The notes below the pieces were generated by a model. It was given only the letters and a program-made list of their open reading frames with translations. It ran no database searches and was not told the origin of the DNA. A stretch of 64,000 nt of DNA from an uncultured Prevotella sp. GTDB lineage: Bacteria > Bacteroidota > Bacteroidia > Bacteroidales > Bacteroidaceae. This document shows, one piece after another, positions 23,416 through 32,623 of this stretch. A program made the position numbers and the translations under genes. The stretch spans positions 1 through 64,000 of the forward strand of contig CAMBOI010000012.1 of the NCBI GenBank assembly GCA_945869265.1. The letters run 5' to 3'. Every line of letters begins with the position of its first letter. The first letter of the stretch is position 1.

Positions 23416-24342
23416 TCATGCCATGGGGTGCTGAGAAGTCTCGAATGGCAGTTTTCCCCCAGCCACGGCCTCGCATGCAAAGATGTCCTGCATAGGCTCT
23501 GAGCCGAGCGTGCGCAGGTCGGCGATGTGATTTCTCAGGTCGGCTTTAATCCTCAGGTTCTCTATCTCCTCTCGTCTCGCCATTGCCATACGGCAGAACT
23601 CCTCCTCGCGCTCGATGCCGCAGAATCGTCGTCCGCACAGATTGGCGGCAATACCCGTCGTTCCGCTGCCCGAGAAGGGGTCCATCACCCAGTCACCCTC
23701 GTCAGTACAGGCCAGTATGATGCGCGTCAGCAAGGCAAGCGGCTTCTGCGTTGGATGCTTGCCGCACGACTTCTCCCATCTGCCGATGGCAGGCAGTCGC
23801 CACACGTCGGTCATCTGCTTCCCGTCGTTCAGCCGTTTCATCACGTCGTAGTTAAACTTATGCGCCACCTTCTTTGATTTCCTCGCCCATATCACAAACT
23901 CCGTTGAATAGGTGAAGAACCGGCACGAGATGTTCACAGGCGGATTGGTCTTTTGCCAAGTGATGACATTAAGAATCCTGTAGCCTAGTTGCGTCAGGCA
24001 GTCGGCCACCGAGAAGATATTATGATATGTGCCCGAAATCCATATCGAGCCGTTCTCCTTCAGCTTATCCCTGCACATCCCGAGCCACTGCATATTCCAC
24101 TCCCTCATTTCCTCGGGAGTCTTTCCCTTGTCCCATTCACCCTTATCCACGCACACCACCTTTCCGCTCTGCAAGGATATTCCGCCATTGGAGAGGAAAT
24201 AAGGAGGGTCGGCAAATATCATGTCGAACTTAAAATCAAAGTCGGGCATAACAGAGAACGAGTCACCCTTGATGAGGGTGAAATCCTTTCTCTGTGACAC
24301 ATAAAATGCCTTATCCTTGTGTATGTCCAACTGATATTCCAT
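23416..24342 (-). CDS. DpnA-like adenine-N6 DNA methyltransferase, probable GATC specificity
   Basis: Starting at the ATG at 24342 the protein has 308 residues. FADPPYFLSNGGISLQSGKV is the catalytic DPPY motif in the form typical of DpnA (M2.DpnII), and VDKGEWDKGKTPEE, SCRFFTYSTEFVIWARK, LNDGKQMTDVWRLPA and KHPTQKPLALL all follow the DpnA pattern. DPFSGSGTTGIAANL is the AdoMet-binding motif. DpnA relatives methylate adenine in GATC on double- and single-stranded DNA; the specificity here is inference from resemblance. It lies 180 nt downstream of a DpnI-like nuclease gene on the same strand. The start codon is only 8 nt past the -7 box, so the mRNA would be nearly leaderless. Confidence 0.85.
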   Translation of the reverse strand: MEYQLDIHKDKAFYVSQRKDFTLIKGDSFSVMPDFDFKFDMIFADPPYFLSNGGISLQSGKVVCVDKGEWDKGKTPEEMREWNMQWLGMCRDKLKENGSIWISGTYHNIFSVADCLTQLGYRILNVITWQKTNPPVNISCRFFTYSTEFVIWARKSKKVAHKFNYDVMKRLNDGKQMTDVWRLPAIGRWEKSCGKHPTQKPLALLTRIILACTDEGDWVMDPFSGSGTTGIAANLCGRRFCGIEREEEFCRMAMARREEIENLRIKADLRNHIADLRTLGSEPMQDIFACEAVAGGKLPFETSQHPMA

Positions 24343-24350
24343 TGCGGCTG

Positions 24351-24385
24351 CAAAGGTAGTGGAATATCTTGAAAAAATACACAAA
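24351..24385 (-). promoter_or_regulatory. Methyltransferase promoter with adjacent GATC
   Basis: TTTG (24385-24382), 23 nt, TACCTTTG (24358-24351). A GATC (24387-24390) touches the -33 box, and further GATC sites lie at 24407, 24417 and 24499. Confidence 0.55.
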
Positions 24386-24522
24386 AGATCATAGTTTGAC
24401 TTTTGTGATCAAAAAAGATCAATTGGATAAAAGGTTGATTATCAATAACTTTGTTGCTAATATGAGACAAATATGCAATATTCGCATTGTTAATTATTGA
24501 TCACAAAAATACAATAAATAAA

Positions 24523-25287
24523 TTACAAGCGTCTATAGTTACCTCTTCCTAAAAATTCCACAAGACCCTTGTCTCTCAGAAATTGCAACTGTTGCCTTAT
24601 TTTGTCTTTCACGTGAGCATTGTCACGATGCTTTTCCTGAAGTTCGTCGCAGAAATCATACATCTCCTTAAGTGTGAACACGTCATCTTTCACTCTTTCC
24701 ACGCACGACAGCACATCCAGCATCCAACCTCTTGAAGTAAGGCTGTTCGTTGCCAGCGACTTTATTCTAGCATAGTCGTCAATCACCTTGTTACGGTCTA
24801 TTTCCACCCCGTCTTTTACAATATATATCTTTCCGCTTTGTGGAATGTCGGCAATATTGATATTGCATCCCACCCATCCCGCTCTGCGCGCATCATCTGG
24901 TAATGGTTTGCGCTTAATTATAATCTCGGGAGTGAAAAAATGATTCGGGATAAGTATGAAGTTTCTCACATATTCGTCCGTATGAGTCATAAACAGGAAA
25001 TTTGGATTATGCAAGTCGTTGAGTCTCTCCATCATAGTGTCGTATGCCCCATCATTAATCACTTTACCAAGAGCCACCTGATTCTTGCTTTTCAGTTCAA
25101 AATCGTTATGGCAATTCTCACAACAAAAATCAGCTACAGGTTTGTTGGCGGTATAGTGATGCAAATGTGGGCGTCCGCAGATGGGGCAGAACATATTCTG
25201 TTCTACCCACTTTTCTGTGACCACTCTCATCTTTTGCGTATTACTCTTGTAGCCCTCGCATAAGCTATAATCCAAATTTAGCTGCAT
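24523..25287 (-). CDS. DpnI-like restriction endonuclease for methylated GATC
   Basis: 254 residues, the same length as DpnI and colinear with it as I remember that sequence. CPIC (34-37) and CENC (56-59) are the zinc cysteines; PVADF supplies D53, and ELK supplies E64 and K66 of the PD-(D/E)XK site. INDGAYDTMMERL, RRAGWVGCNI and the C-terminal winged helix (DKIRQQLQFLRDKGLVEFLG, RGNYRRL) are all kept. DpnI cuts GATC only when the adenine is methylated. All visible catalytic and zinc residues are intact, so it looks functional. This is surprising next to a GATC-type methyltransferase. Own promoter at 25311-25341. Confidence 0.9.
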   Translation of the reverse strand: MQLNLDYSLCEGYKSNTQKMRVVTEKWVEQNMFCPICGRPHLHHYTANKPVADFCCENCHNDFELKSKNQVALGKVINDGAYDTMMERLNDLHNPNFLFMTHTDEYVRNFILIPNHFFTPEIIIKRKPLPDDARRAGWVGCNINIADIPQSGKIYIVKDGVEIDRNKVIDDYARIKSLATNSLTSRGWMLDVLSCVERVKDDVFTLKEMYDFCDELQEKHRDNAHVKDKIRQQLQFLRDKGLVEFLGRGNYRRL

Positions 25288-25310
25288 ATCAATTATTGTT
25301 TATATTACTG

Positions 25311-25341
25311 CAAAGGTATAAATTAATTCCGTCATAACAAA
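25311..25341 (-). promoter_or_regulatory. Promoter of the DpnI-like gene
   Basis: TTTG (25341-25338), 19 nt, TACCTTTG (25318-25311), 23 nt before the start codon. Confidence 0.7.
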
Positions 25342-25706
25342 ATGTTTCGTGATTTTTTTGTTTATTTTATTTTATCATATATAGTTGAATTAGGATGATC
25401 ACGAATAAACGACATCAATGCAGACCTAAATTCTTTTGGATATTGGTTCATAGGGGCAGGTGCGTTAGTTCGTTAGTTTTTCGCGAATCATTGGTACCTA
25501 TCCCTATGATTCAATGTCGTTATGATTCAATAGCATACAATTCCGTTGTAGGAATATTCGAACAATGCTAATTCAATAATAAAAAAGCGGAGTTACAGCA
25601 AAGTTATAGCGAAGGAAGATCGGAGTCACTTCATGCCTGCTCATTATTCACAAATGGGAAAAATAGAACATTCTGTATGCTGAATGCTGACGGATTTGTG
25701 AATTAT
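25342..25706. other. Intergenic region without recognised gene
   Basis: About 365 nt of A+T-rich DNA upstream of the DpnI-like gene. It contains two more GATC sites (25397 and near 25618) and short repeats of the text attcaat. I see no convincing reading frame or RNA. Confidence 0.3.
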
Positions 25707-25842
25707 CCTTCAACCTTCACCAATCGCCTTGAATTCCCTGTGTTTATAAGGGTTTCGCAAGGTGAAGGTTTTTTCAACAACCTTCACCCTCTGAAACCCC
25801 GATAAACAAAGGGCTTTTGCCCTTAAAGGTGAAGGATGAAGG
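25707..25842. repeat. Large imperfect palindrome (ggtgaagg element)
   Basis: A 136-bp dyad centred at 25774.5. The outer arms are ccttcaaccttcacc (25707-25721) and ggtgaaggatgaagg (25828-25842), the middle arms tgtttataagggttt and aaaccccgataaaca, and the core is a 10-bp hairpin ggtgaaggtt/aaccttcacc (25761-25770, 25779-25788). MITE-like or a strong bidirectional hairpin. Confidence 0.65.
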
Positions 25843-25972
25843 TTTTTTGACAAAATGGTGTTTTTTGTTAAATTGAAGCCACAGTGTTCCTCCAGTGTAA
25901 GTCCAGTGAATTATTATACAATGATTGGGCTCACAGTGGAATAGCATTAGAGTTGCTTTGGCCCCCATATTG

Positions 25973-28531
25973 TTACAATTTCCTGACCTTAATGCCCGAC
26001 AGGATGGTTTTTCCTGTTTTTGGCAGCAGTTTGATGTCTATGCAGTTGCTGTGATTCTCTACGATATAGCGAACCTTGTTGGCTTGCATATTTCGCCCTT
26101 CTGATGCAGGAGAGAATGACGACTCTACTGTATTACCACAAATAGTGACGGCAAAGGTGTTGCCTTGTTCTTGCGTCCTTCCGTCTGCCCGTCCAAGCAG
26201 GTTGGCCATCTGTTGGGCCTTGCCGCTGAAGTCGGTTGTCAGCAGTTCCACTTCGTATGTGCCCGCAGGGGCGTCAATGCGATATTCTGTCAAATCTTCA
26301 AGCCATGTCTGGTATATCGGACCGTCAACAGTATTGAACACCTCCGAGGTTGTCGAACGCTGTTTGCCGTCGATCCATCCCCATTTCCCAGCTTCGTATC
26401 GTTGGTCGGGAAGCCAAGTCAAGTTGCTAACCGAGGAAGTGAAATAGCAGTTGCTGCCCACGTTTATTGCCAGTTCACCGCTATTGTAGGTCTCTGGAAT
26501 ATACCGGTTGTCTATGGTCGTTACATCAGTGGTTTCGCCATTATATCCATGTCCCGTAGCTGTCAGTGTGGAACGGCCTTCATCCAAAGGAATGGAGAAT
26601 GTGGCAAAACAGTTCTCAACATTCTTTTTCCCGCATGAGCGACCATTGACAAACAATTCCACCTCATCGCAGTTTGAATACACCTTTATGTTATGTAGCT
26701 TGTCTTTTTCTCCTTGGCGTTGCGCCCAGTCTCTCGTGGCTATGTAAACCACGGGGATGTCTTTTCTCCACATTGCCTTGAAATAGTATGCCACATCCTT
26801 AGGCGAACGGTCGTTGTAGAACAGACCCTTGTTGTTGACCCTTGGCATCGACTCCTGCCGCTCAGCCACATTGAAGTCGATAAAGTTCCAGTACGAACAA
26901 CCGCTAATCCATTCTTTCTCTTCGATAAATGGCAGGTAGTGCTCAATATACCTTTGCTGATATTCGATACTGAAGTCGAAGGCCTTGGGCGCATCAGAGT
27001 GTATGCGGCGGTCGCTTCCTGCTCCCCATTCGCTTATGATCATAGGTCTCGAAGGATAGCGTTGGTGCTGGTCAATGCACCATTTATCGAAGTCCTCTAA
27101 CTTGCCCACATACCAGCCTTGATAGAGATTCCATCCGGTGACATCGATGAGGTTGAGACCAATCTCATTGTAGGTATTTGTCATGTTGTATGCCATGACA
27201 CTAACCCTATAAGGGTCTTCCTCCTTAAGTCTCTTTTCCAGTCTTTGGGCAAGTCTTACGGTGCGTTCCTTGCAGGATGGCCATTCGGGGGTTCCTGGCC
27301 GTGGAGCTGTTAGAAGAATCTCGTTCATGTATCCCCACGCAATAACAGATGTATGGTTGTAGTGCTGACGAATCATCTCCACGAGGTTCTCCTCGCAGTT
27401 GTTGTCATATTGCGGATTGTCGGGCACCATGTCAATTACGGGAATTTCCTCCCATGCCAACAGTCCCAGCTCGTCGCAGGCATCCAGTAGGGCATCGTCC
27501 TGTGGGTAATGTGCTATGCGAATGAAGTTGCATCCGAAGTCTTTCATCAGTTGAATGTCGCGTCGGTGAGCATCGTCATCGAGAGCCACTCCCACTGGCC
27601 ATTGGTCTTGATGGCGGTTGGTTCCGCGGAGTTTATACGGTTTGCCGTTGAGCATGAATCCTTTTTGTGCATCAAAGGCGAAGAAGCGCAAACCGGTTTT
27701 GGTTGTCTGTGAGTCAAGCACATTGCCTGTCTTGTCGTCAATGATGGTAGTGGAAATCTTGTAAAGACAGGGTGACTCTGGCGACCAAAGTTGCGGATTG
27801 GCTATCTTGCGCGGTTTATATATGTTGGAAAGGGTCTGCCTTGCTTTCAGTTTTATCTTTTGATCGTTGCTTTGCAGGAGTTTTCCCTCGGGGGAAAAAA
27901 TGTCATTGCGCACAATCAGTTTTGACTCCTTGTCGGTATCGTTGCTTATTTCCACCTTCACATCAAGCGATGCGTCCTTTTCGTTAACATTGGGTGTTGA
28001 AACAAATATGCCTTTTGAGCCATAGTTGTTGAGCGCAATGTGTTGCTTGGGAGTGGAAATGAGCCATACGTCACGATATATACCTCCCCAGAAGGTGAAG
28101 TCTGCCCATAGCGGTGTGATGTCCTGATTGGAGTTATCTACTCTCACAATTATCTCGTTTTTCTCTCTCGCAACCTTTGTAATATCAGCCACAAAAGAGG
28201 AGTAGCCACCAGGGTGCTTTGCCACCAGAGTGCCGTTTACCACGACCTCTGCATACTTGCTCACTGCGTCGAATCGCAGGTAATAACACTTGTCGGCGTC
28301 ATAGTCAGGTATTGACAAAGTCTTTCTGTATTCAGCCTTACCGCGATAATAGTTGCGCACATTGTATGCCTCCAGGTTATAGGTGTGTGGGATGTTGACC
28401 CAAGCGAAAGTTTTTTCGGCATCGAGTTTGAACATCCATCCTGCATTGATAGTCTTCTCATTCCTTTGTGCAAAAGCATTAATGAAGGCAAACAGAGCCA
28501 ACGCAAATGTCATATAGGTTTTTCTTGTCAT
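25973..28531 (-). CDS. Secreted glycoside hydrolase family 2 (beta-galactosidase/glucuronidase type)
   Basis: 852 residues with a signal peptide (MTRKTYMTFALALFAFINAFA). The order is sugar-binding jelly roll, immunoglobulin-like domain and TIM barrel. GLRFFAFDAQKGFMLNGKPY and KLRGTNRHQD open the barrel, SVIAWGYMNEILL (about residue 400) has the acid/base Glu, and RPMIISEWGAGS (about 495) the nucleophile. After the barrel come a DUF4982-like Ig domain and a C-terminal carbohydrate-binding or malectin-like part. It is expected to act on polysaccharide side chains in the periplasm. It starts 14 nt after the preceding gene and may be co-transcribed, although the two have no obvious link. Confidence 0.85.
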   Translation of the reverse strand: MTRKTYMTFALALFAFINAFAQRNEKTINAGWMFKLDAEKTFAWVNIPHTYNLEAYNVRNYYRGKAEYRKTLSIPDYDADKCYYLRFDAVSKYAEVVVNGTLVAKHPGGYSSFVADITKVAREKNEIIVRVDNSNQDITPLWADFTFWGGIYRDVWLISTPKQHIALNNYGSKGIFVSTPNVNEKDASLDVKVEISNDTDKESKLIVRNDIFSPEGKLLQSNDQKIKLKARQTLSNIYKPRKIANPQLWSPESPCLYKISTTIIDDKTGNVLDSQTTKTGLRFFAFDAQKGFMLNGKPYKLRGTNRHQDQWPVGVALDDDAHRRDIQLMKDFGCNFIRIAHYPQDDALLDACDELGLLAWEEIPVIDMVPDNPQYDNNCEENLVEMIRQHYNHTSVIAWGYMNEILLTAPRPGTPEWPSCKERTVRLAQRLEKRLKEEDPYRVSVMAYNMTNTYNEIGLNLIDVTGWNLYQGWYVGKLEDFDKWCIDQHQRYPSRPMIISEWGAGSDRRIHSDAPKAFDFSIEYQQRYIEHYLPFIEEKEWISGCSYWNFIDFNVAERQESMPRVNNKGLFYNDRSPKDVAYYFKAMWRKDIPVVYIATRDWAQRQGEKDKLHNIKVYSNCDEVELFVNGRSCGKKNVENCFATFSIPLDEGRSTLTATGHGYNGETTDVTTIDNRYIPETYNSGELAINVGSNCYFTSSVSNLTWLPDQRYEAGKWGWIDGKQRSTTSEVFNTVDGPIYQTWLEDLTEYRIDAPAGTYEVELLTTDFSGKAQQMANLLGRADGRTQEQGNTFAVTICGNTVESSFSPASEGRNMQANKVRYIVENHSNCIDIKLLPKTGKTILSGIKVRKL

Positions 28532-28545
28532 AGGTGGGCATAATA

Positions 28546-30165
28546 TTAATTGTCATTTTTGCCATATCTCTCAATCCTGCAAGTGTGCTGCTTGGAATCC
28601 CTGTCGTAGCTGATGCCCACGAGGAGGATGTCGCCGGTGTATTCGGCAATCTTTGCGGGATATTGCTTGCGCTTTATCTGGTCGATGGCTGTGTCGGCCG
28701 TGTTGTTGAATTTGAGTTCGATGACGAGGGCGGGCTTGCCGACGTTGCGGCGTGGAATCATCACCAGGTCGGCATATCCCTTGCCGGTGGCATACTCGCG
28801 GTGGATGACGTATTCATTTCTTGCCCAGATATATGCCACGGTGATGACACATGCCAAGGAGTTCTCGTCGTTGTAGGCGAGGATGCTTGTGTTTTCGTCG
28901 TGGGCAAGGTCGATGGCTTGAGCCACAGCGTTCTCATTGCCCGCGATGGTGGCGTCGAGAAGGTTGCGCGAAGCGGTTATTGCATCTGCAAGTCTTTTCC
29001 AGGAGGTGTCTTCCACTGCATTCAAGAGCTCGTCGGTTACCTCCTTGTTGGGCACGTAGCATTGCTGTTTTTCATCGTCGTATGCCAAGTAACCAAGGTG
29101 TATGAGCACTGTGAGAACATCGTTCTTACTCCTGACAATGTTCATGTCGTTCTGAAATTTTGAGGTGTTGACATACACGCGTTCTCCCGCCAGCATGCGG
29201 ATGATGTCATCCTTCAGCCCGTCGAAGTTCATCTGTATATATGTGATGACCGAGTCGTAGGCTCCCGTTGTAGTCCAGTAGCTTCGGCATGAACCACGTT
29301 GCAGAGCTTTCATCACGGAATAAGGATTGTAGATGGATTTCACCCTGCCGATGTTATATCCGTCGTACCACATCTTAAGGTTGTCCATAGATGCGTTGTG
29401 CCTCTCTGCCAGCATCTTAACCTCGTCTTCGGTAAATCCATAGCAAGCGGCAAGGAAAGCTGGGTCGATCATGGAATATTCGCAGAAATTGTTCATAGCC
29501 GACTCGGTGTTGTATTTCTTTATGGGCAGGATGCCAGTGAGATATGCCCCGGCGAATACTCGGTCGGAATCCTGTGTCTTGAACAATCGGCGGAGCAGCA
29601 TGACATATTCGTCGAGTATGGTGGGTGTGACTGTCTCTGGGTCGCCCTTCAGCTTTTGTCGCTCGGGAAACTCGCGGCAGATGGCATCCCACTCGTCGAT
29701 GATGAAGAAGAATTTTTCTCCAGTGGCTTGGGTTATGGAGGAAAGAACATCCATAAGGTCGGAGTTATTCTTGTATTTTACATCGGGAAAAGCCTCTTTA
29801 AGTTCATTTATTATCTCTTCCTGGATAACTCTCACGATGTTTTTCCTGACTTCCGGCCGTGCGGTGAATGATGTCACGTCGAGATAGAGCACATTGTATT
29901 TGTTGAGATATGTCTCGAATGACTTATCCTGCTCAGCCTTTAATCCGCGGAAAAGCTCTCGCGAGTCGCACGACTTGTCGTAATAGGCACACAGCATCTT
30001 TGCCGCCATCGACTTGCCGAATCGGCGGCAGCGGGTGACGCAGCTGTAGCGGCTCTCGGAATTGAGATTCGCGTTAATCAGCGGTATCAGCGATGACTTG
30101 TCAACATATTCGTGAGAAACGATGTCTCTGAACTCAATATTACCTCTATTAATATATGTACCCAT
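28546..30165 (-). CDS. AAA-like ATPase with C-terminal PD-(D/E)XK nuclease domain
   Basis: I start at the ATG at 30165 (MGTYINRGNIEFRDIVSHEY); a longer frame to 30240 passes the promoter. 539 residues. The N-terminal part is the AAA-ATPase_like family very abundant in Bacteroides and Prevotella: RCRRFGKSMAAKMLCAYY is the degenerate P-loop region and KFFFIIDEWDAICREF the Walker B. The C-terminal part (GYADLVMIPRR, PALVIELKFN) is a PDDEXK_9-type nuclease core with D...ExK. These genes occur in many paralogues per genome and their role is uncertain; mobile-element or defence roles have been proposed. Confidence 0.85.
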   Translation of the reverse strand: MGTYINRGNIEFRDIVSHEYVDKSSLIPLINANLNSESRYSCVTRCRRFGKSMAAKMLCAYYDKSCDSRELFRGLKAEQDKSFETYLNKYNVLYLDVTSFTARPEVRKNIVRVIQEEIINELKEAFPDVKYKNNSDLMDVLSSITQATGEKFFFIIDEWDAICREFPERQKLKGDPETVTPTILDEYVMLLRRLFKTQDSDRVFAGAYLTGILPIKKYNTESAMNNFCEYSMIDPAFLAACYGFTEDEVKMLAERHNASMDNLKMWYDGYNIGRVKSIYNPYSVMKALQRGSCRSYWTTTGAYDSVITYIQMNFDGLKDDIIRMLAGERVYVNTSKFQNDMNIVRSKNDVLTVLIHLGYLAYDDEKQQCYVPNKEVTDELLNAVEDTSWKRLADAITASRNLLDATIAGNENAVAQAIDLAHDENTSILAYNDENSLACVITVAYIWARNEYVIHREYATGKGYADLVMIPRRNVGKPALVIELKFNNTADTAIDQIKRKQYPAKIAEYTGDILLVGISYDRDSKQHTCRIERYGKNDN

Positions 30166-30210
30166 AGCTTGTTTGACTGTTGCAGGAGTGATATGCCCAC
30201 AATTCGGGGA

Positions 30211-30241
30211 CAAAGATAGTGCAAATCGAAGACAATACAAA
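30211..30241 (-). promoter_or_regulatory. Promoter of the AAA/PD-(D/E)XK gene
   Basis: TTTG (30241-30238), 19 nt, TATCTTTG (30218-30211). Confidence 0.65.
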
Positions 30242-30389
30242 ATAAAAGTCCAAAAACTTTTATTTTTTTTGTTGAGATGCAGCCTATCTTATCTAAAGAT
30301 AATACAAAAAATCGGTTTGGCAAAGGAAAAGAGAAGAAATTATCTTTTCTTAGCGTAAGATAAACATTTCTCTCTTGTTGTTTTATTGG

Positions 30390-30480
30390 AACACAGAGAC
30401 ACGGAGGCACAGAGAATATATTAAGTTTTCTGAAGATACAGAGAGGAATAAAAAACTCTGTGTCTCTGTGCCTCTGTGTT
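30390..30480. repeat. Dyad repeat element E1 (cacagag/ctctgtg family)
   Basis: About 25-nt arms (aacacagagacacggaggca... and ...tgcctctgtgtt) around an A+T-rich centre containing ttaagttttctgaagataca. It occupies the gap between the AAA-type gene and the M3 peptidase gene. Related copies are at 39063, 46283 and 47375. Confidence 0.75.
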
Positions 30481-30496
30481 TAATAAAAATACAGTA

Positions 30497-32596
30497 TTAC
30501 TCCAAGAGTCCGCGGTTGCGGAGCAGGGGCTTGGTGTCGGGCTTCTTGCCACGGAAGTTGACATACATGTCCATGGCATCGTTGATGCCGCCGGGGGTGA
30601 GCACATACTTGCGGAAGCGATTGGCTACGTCCTGATTGAAGATGTCGCCAGTCTCCTTGAACGCCTCAAATCCGTCGGCCTCAAGCACCTCTGCCCACAT
30701 ATAACTATAATAGCCGGCAGTGTAGCCTCCACCCATGGTGTGGTTGAAATAGGTGGTGCGATAGCGGGGAGGAATCTGAGAGAGAAGTCCGCGCTTCACG
30801 AGTGTCTGACGCTCGAAATCCTCTACGTCGAGGTCGTCGGGCACCGACTTCAATACATGCCAATCCATGTCGAGCAGTGAGGCTGCCACATATTCAACAG
30901 TGGCGAAGCCCTGACCGTATTTCTGACTGCGCTCCATCTTCTCAACAAGCGACTGGGGCATTATCTCGCCAGTCTTGTAGTGCTTGGCATACACCTTGAG
31001 CACCTCTGGGGCGAAGCACCAATGCTCGTTGATCTGAGAGGGCAGTTCAACAAAGTCGCGAGGCACATTGCTTATGCCCTGATAATGCACATCCTGGAAG
31101 AACTGATGCAGTGCATGACCAAACTCATGGAACATGGTACTTGCCTCGTCGGCAGTGAGCAGTGCAGGTTCGCCAGCAGCTGGTTTGGTGAAGTTGCACA
31201 CGATGGTGACCACGGGAGTAATCTTCTTGCCCTTCTCGTAGGTCTGGTCGCGATAAGTGCCACACCATGCTCCGCCACGTTTCGAGGCGCGGGGGAAGAA
31301 GTCCATGAAGAGAATGGCGATATGCTTGCCCTTGGCGTCCTTCACCTCGAATGCCTGTGCCTCGGGGTGGGGCAGCGGCACGTTCTTTATCTGTGTGAGG
31401 GTGATGCCATATAGTTTGTTGGCGCAATAGAAGAGTCCGTCGCGCACGTTCTCGAGTTTGAGATAGGGGCGCAGTTCGTTTTCGTCGAAGGCATATTTTG
31501 CTCTCTTAGCCCTGTCGGCATAGTAGCGCCAGTCCCATCCCTCGGCGGTGAAGTCGCGTCCGTCCTTCTTCATCTCCTCCTGTATGTCGGCCAGTTCCTC
31601 CTTAGCCTTGGCGAGAGCCGGTTTCCACACTTGGTCGAGCAGTTCATACACGGCTTCCGGGGTCTTTGCCATACGGTTGTCGAGAGCCATCGAGGCATAG
31701 TCCTCATATCCCATCAGACGGGCTTTCTCCAAGCGTGCCTTCACGAGTTTCTTAACTACCTCGCGCGAGTCGTTCTTGCCTCCCTGGCAGCCACGCGAGA
31801 TATATCCCTTGTACATACGCTCGCGCAGTTCGCGGCGGTCGCTATACTGCAGGAACGGCATCACCGATGGATTGTGGAGTGTGAACACCCATTTGCCGTC
31901 CATTCCTCGCTCCTTTGCCACCTCTGCAGCCGAGGCGATGAGGTTCTGCGGAAGTCCAGCAAGGTCGTCCTTGTTGTCGATGACGAGTTGGAAGGCATTT
32001 GTCTCGGCGAGCATGTTCTGTCCGAAGTTGAGTTGCAGCATCGAGATTTCCTGATTGAGCTTGCGCAGTTGCTCCTGCTTGTCGGCAGAGAGGTTGGCAC
32101 CGCTGCGCACAAAACTCTTGTACGTCTCTTCGAGGAGTTTCTTCTGCTCCTTGTCGAGCTTCTCCTCCGACTGGTGGTCATACACATACTTCACTCGCTT
32201 GAAGAGGGCGGCGTTCATCGTGATGTCGTCGCTGTGCTGCGACATCAATGGTGAAATCTCGCGGCTCACGGCCTGCATCTCGTCACTTGTGCATGCACTG
32301 TTTTGTCCGTAGAACACCGATGCCACCTTGTTGAGTAATTCACCGCAGCGGTCGAGGGCAGCGATGGTGTTCTCGAAGGTTGCCGGTTTCTTGTTGTTGA
32401 CGATGGCGTCAATCTCCTTTTTGTGTTCCTCCATACCCTTGATGAAAGCAGGTTTGTAGTGTTCCACCTTGATTTGCTCAAACGGCGGTATGCCGTAGGG
32501 GGTAGTGTACTTGCCGAGGAAGGGATTTCCTCCCTTGGCCATTGCACTGCCGCATACGATGGCGGCGGCACATGTGGTGATGATTGTTTTTCTCAT
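30497..32596 (-). CDS. dcp: M3-family metallopeptidase (dipeptidyl carboxypeptidase type)
   Basis: 699 residues with a signal peptide (MRKTIITTCAAAIVCGSAMA). The zinc site HEFGHALHQFF (about residue 487) is the HExxH motif of family M3, followed by the distal Glu region. NPFLGKYTTPYGIPPFEQIK at the N-terminus is typical of Bacteroidetes Dcp proteins. Expected to release dipeptides from oligopeptides in the periplasm. Last gene of the serB-DUF4421-dcp run, 27 nt after its neighbour. dcp versus oligopeptidase A cannot be settled by eye. Confidence 0.85.
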   Translation of the reverse strand: MRKTIITTCAAAIVCGSAMAKGGNPFLGKYTTPYGIPPFEQIKVEHYKPAFIKGMEEHKKEIDAIVNNKKPATFENTIAALDRCGELLNKVASVFYGQNSACTSDEMQAVSREISPLMSQHSDDITMNAALFKRVKYVYDHQSEEKLDKEQKKLLEETYKSFVRSGANLSADKQEQLRKLNQEISMLQLNFGQNMLAETNAFQLVIDNKDDLAGLPQNLIASAAEVAKERGMDGKWVFTLHNPSVMPFLQYSDRRELRERMYKGYISRGCQGGKNDSREVVKKLVKARLEKARLMGYEDYASMALDNRMAKTPEAVYELLDQVWKPALAKAKEELADIQEEMKKDGRDFTAEGWDWRYYADRAKRAKYAFDENELRPYLKLENVRDGLFYCANKLYGITLTQIKNVPLPHPEAQAFEVKDAKGKHIAILFMDFFPRASKRGGAWCGTYRDQTYEKGKKITPVVTIVCNFTKPAAGEPALLTADEASTMFHEFGHALHQFFQDVHYQGISNVPRDFVELPSQINEHWCFAPEVLKVYAKHYKTGEIMPQSLVEKMERSQKYGQGFATVEYVAASLLDMDWHVLKSVPDDLDVEDFERQTLVKRGLLSQIPPRYRTTYFNHTMGGGYTAGYYSYMWAEVLEADGFEAFKETGDIFNQDVANRFRKYVLTPGGINDAMDMYVNFRGKKPDTKPLLRNRGLLE

Positions 32597-32623
32597 GTAT
32601 TATATATAATGTTATTAATGAAT

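Noticed and set aside
23293..23502. 69-codon frame over the cgaaagcttcg repeats
   Set aside because: Its residues only reflect the DNA repeat and it enters the 3' end of the methyltransferase gene on the opposite strand.
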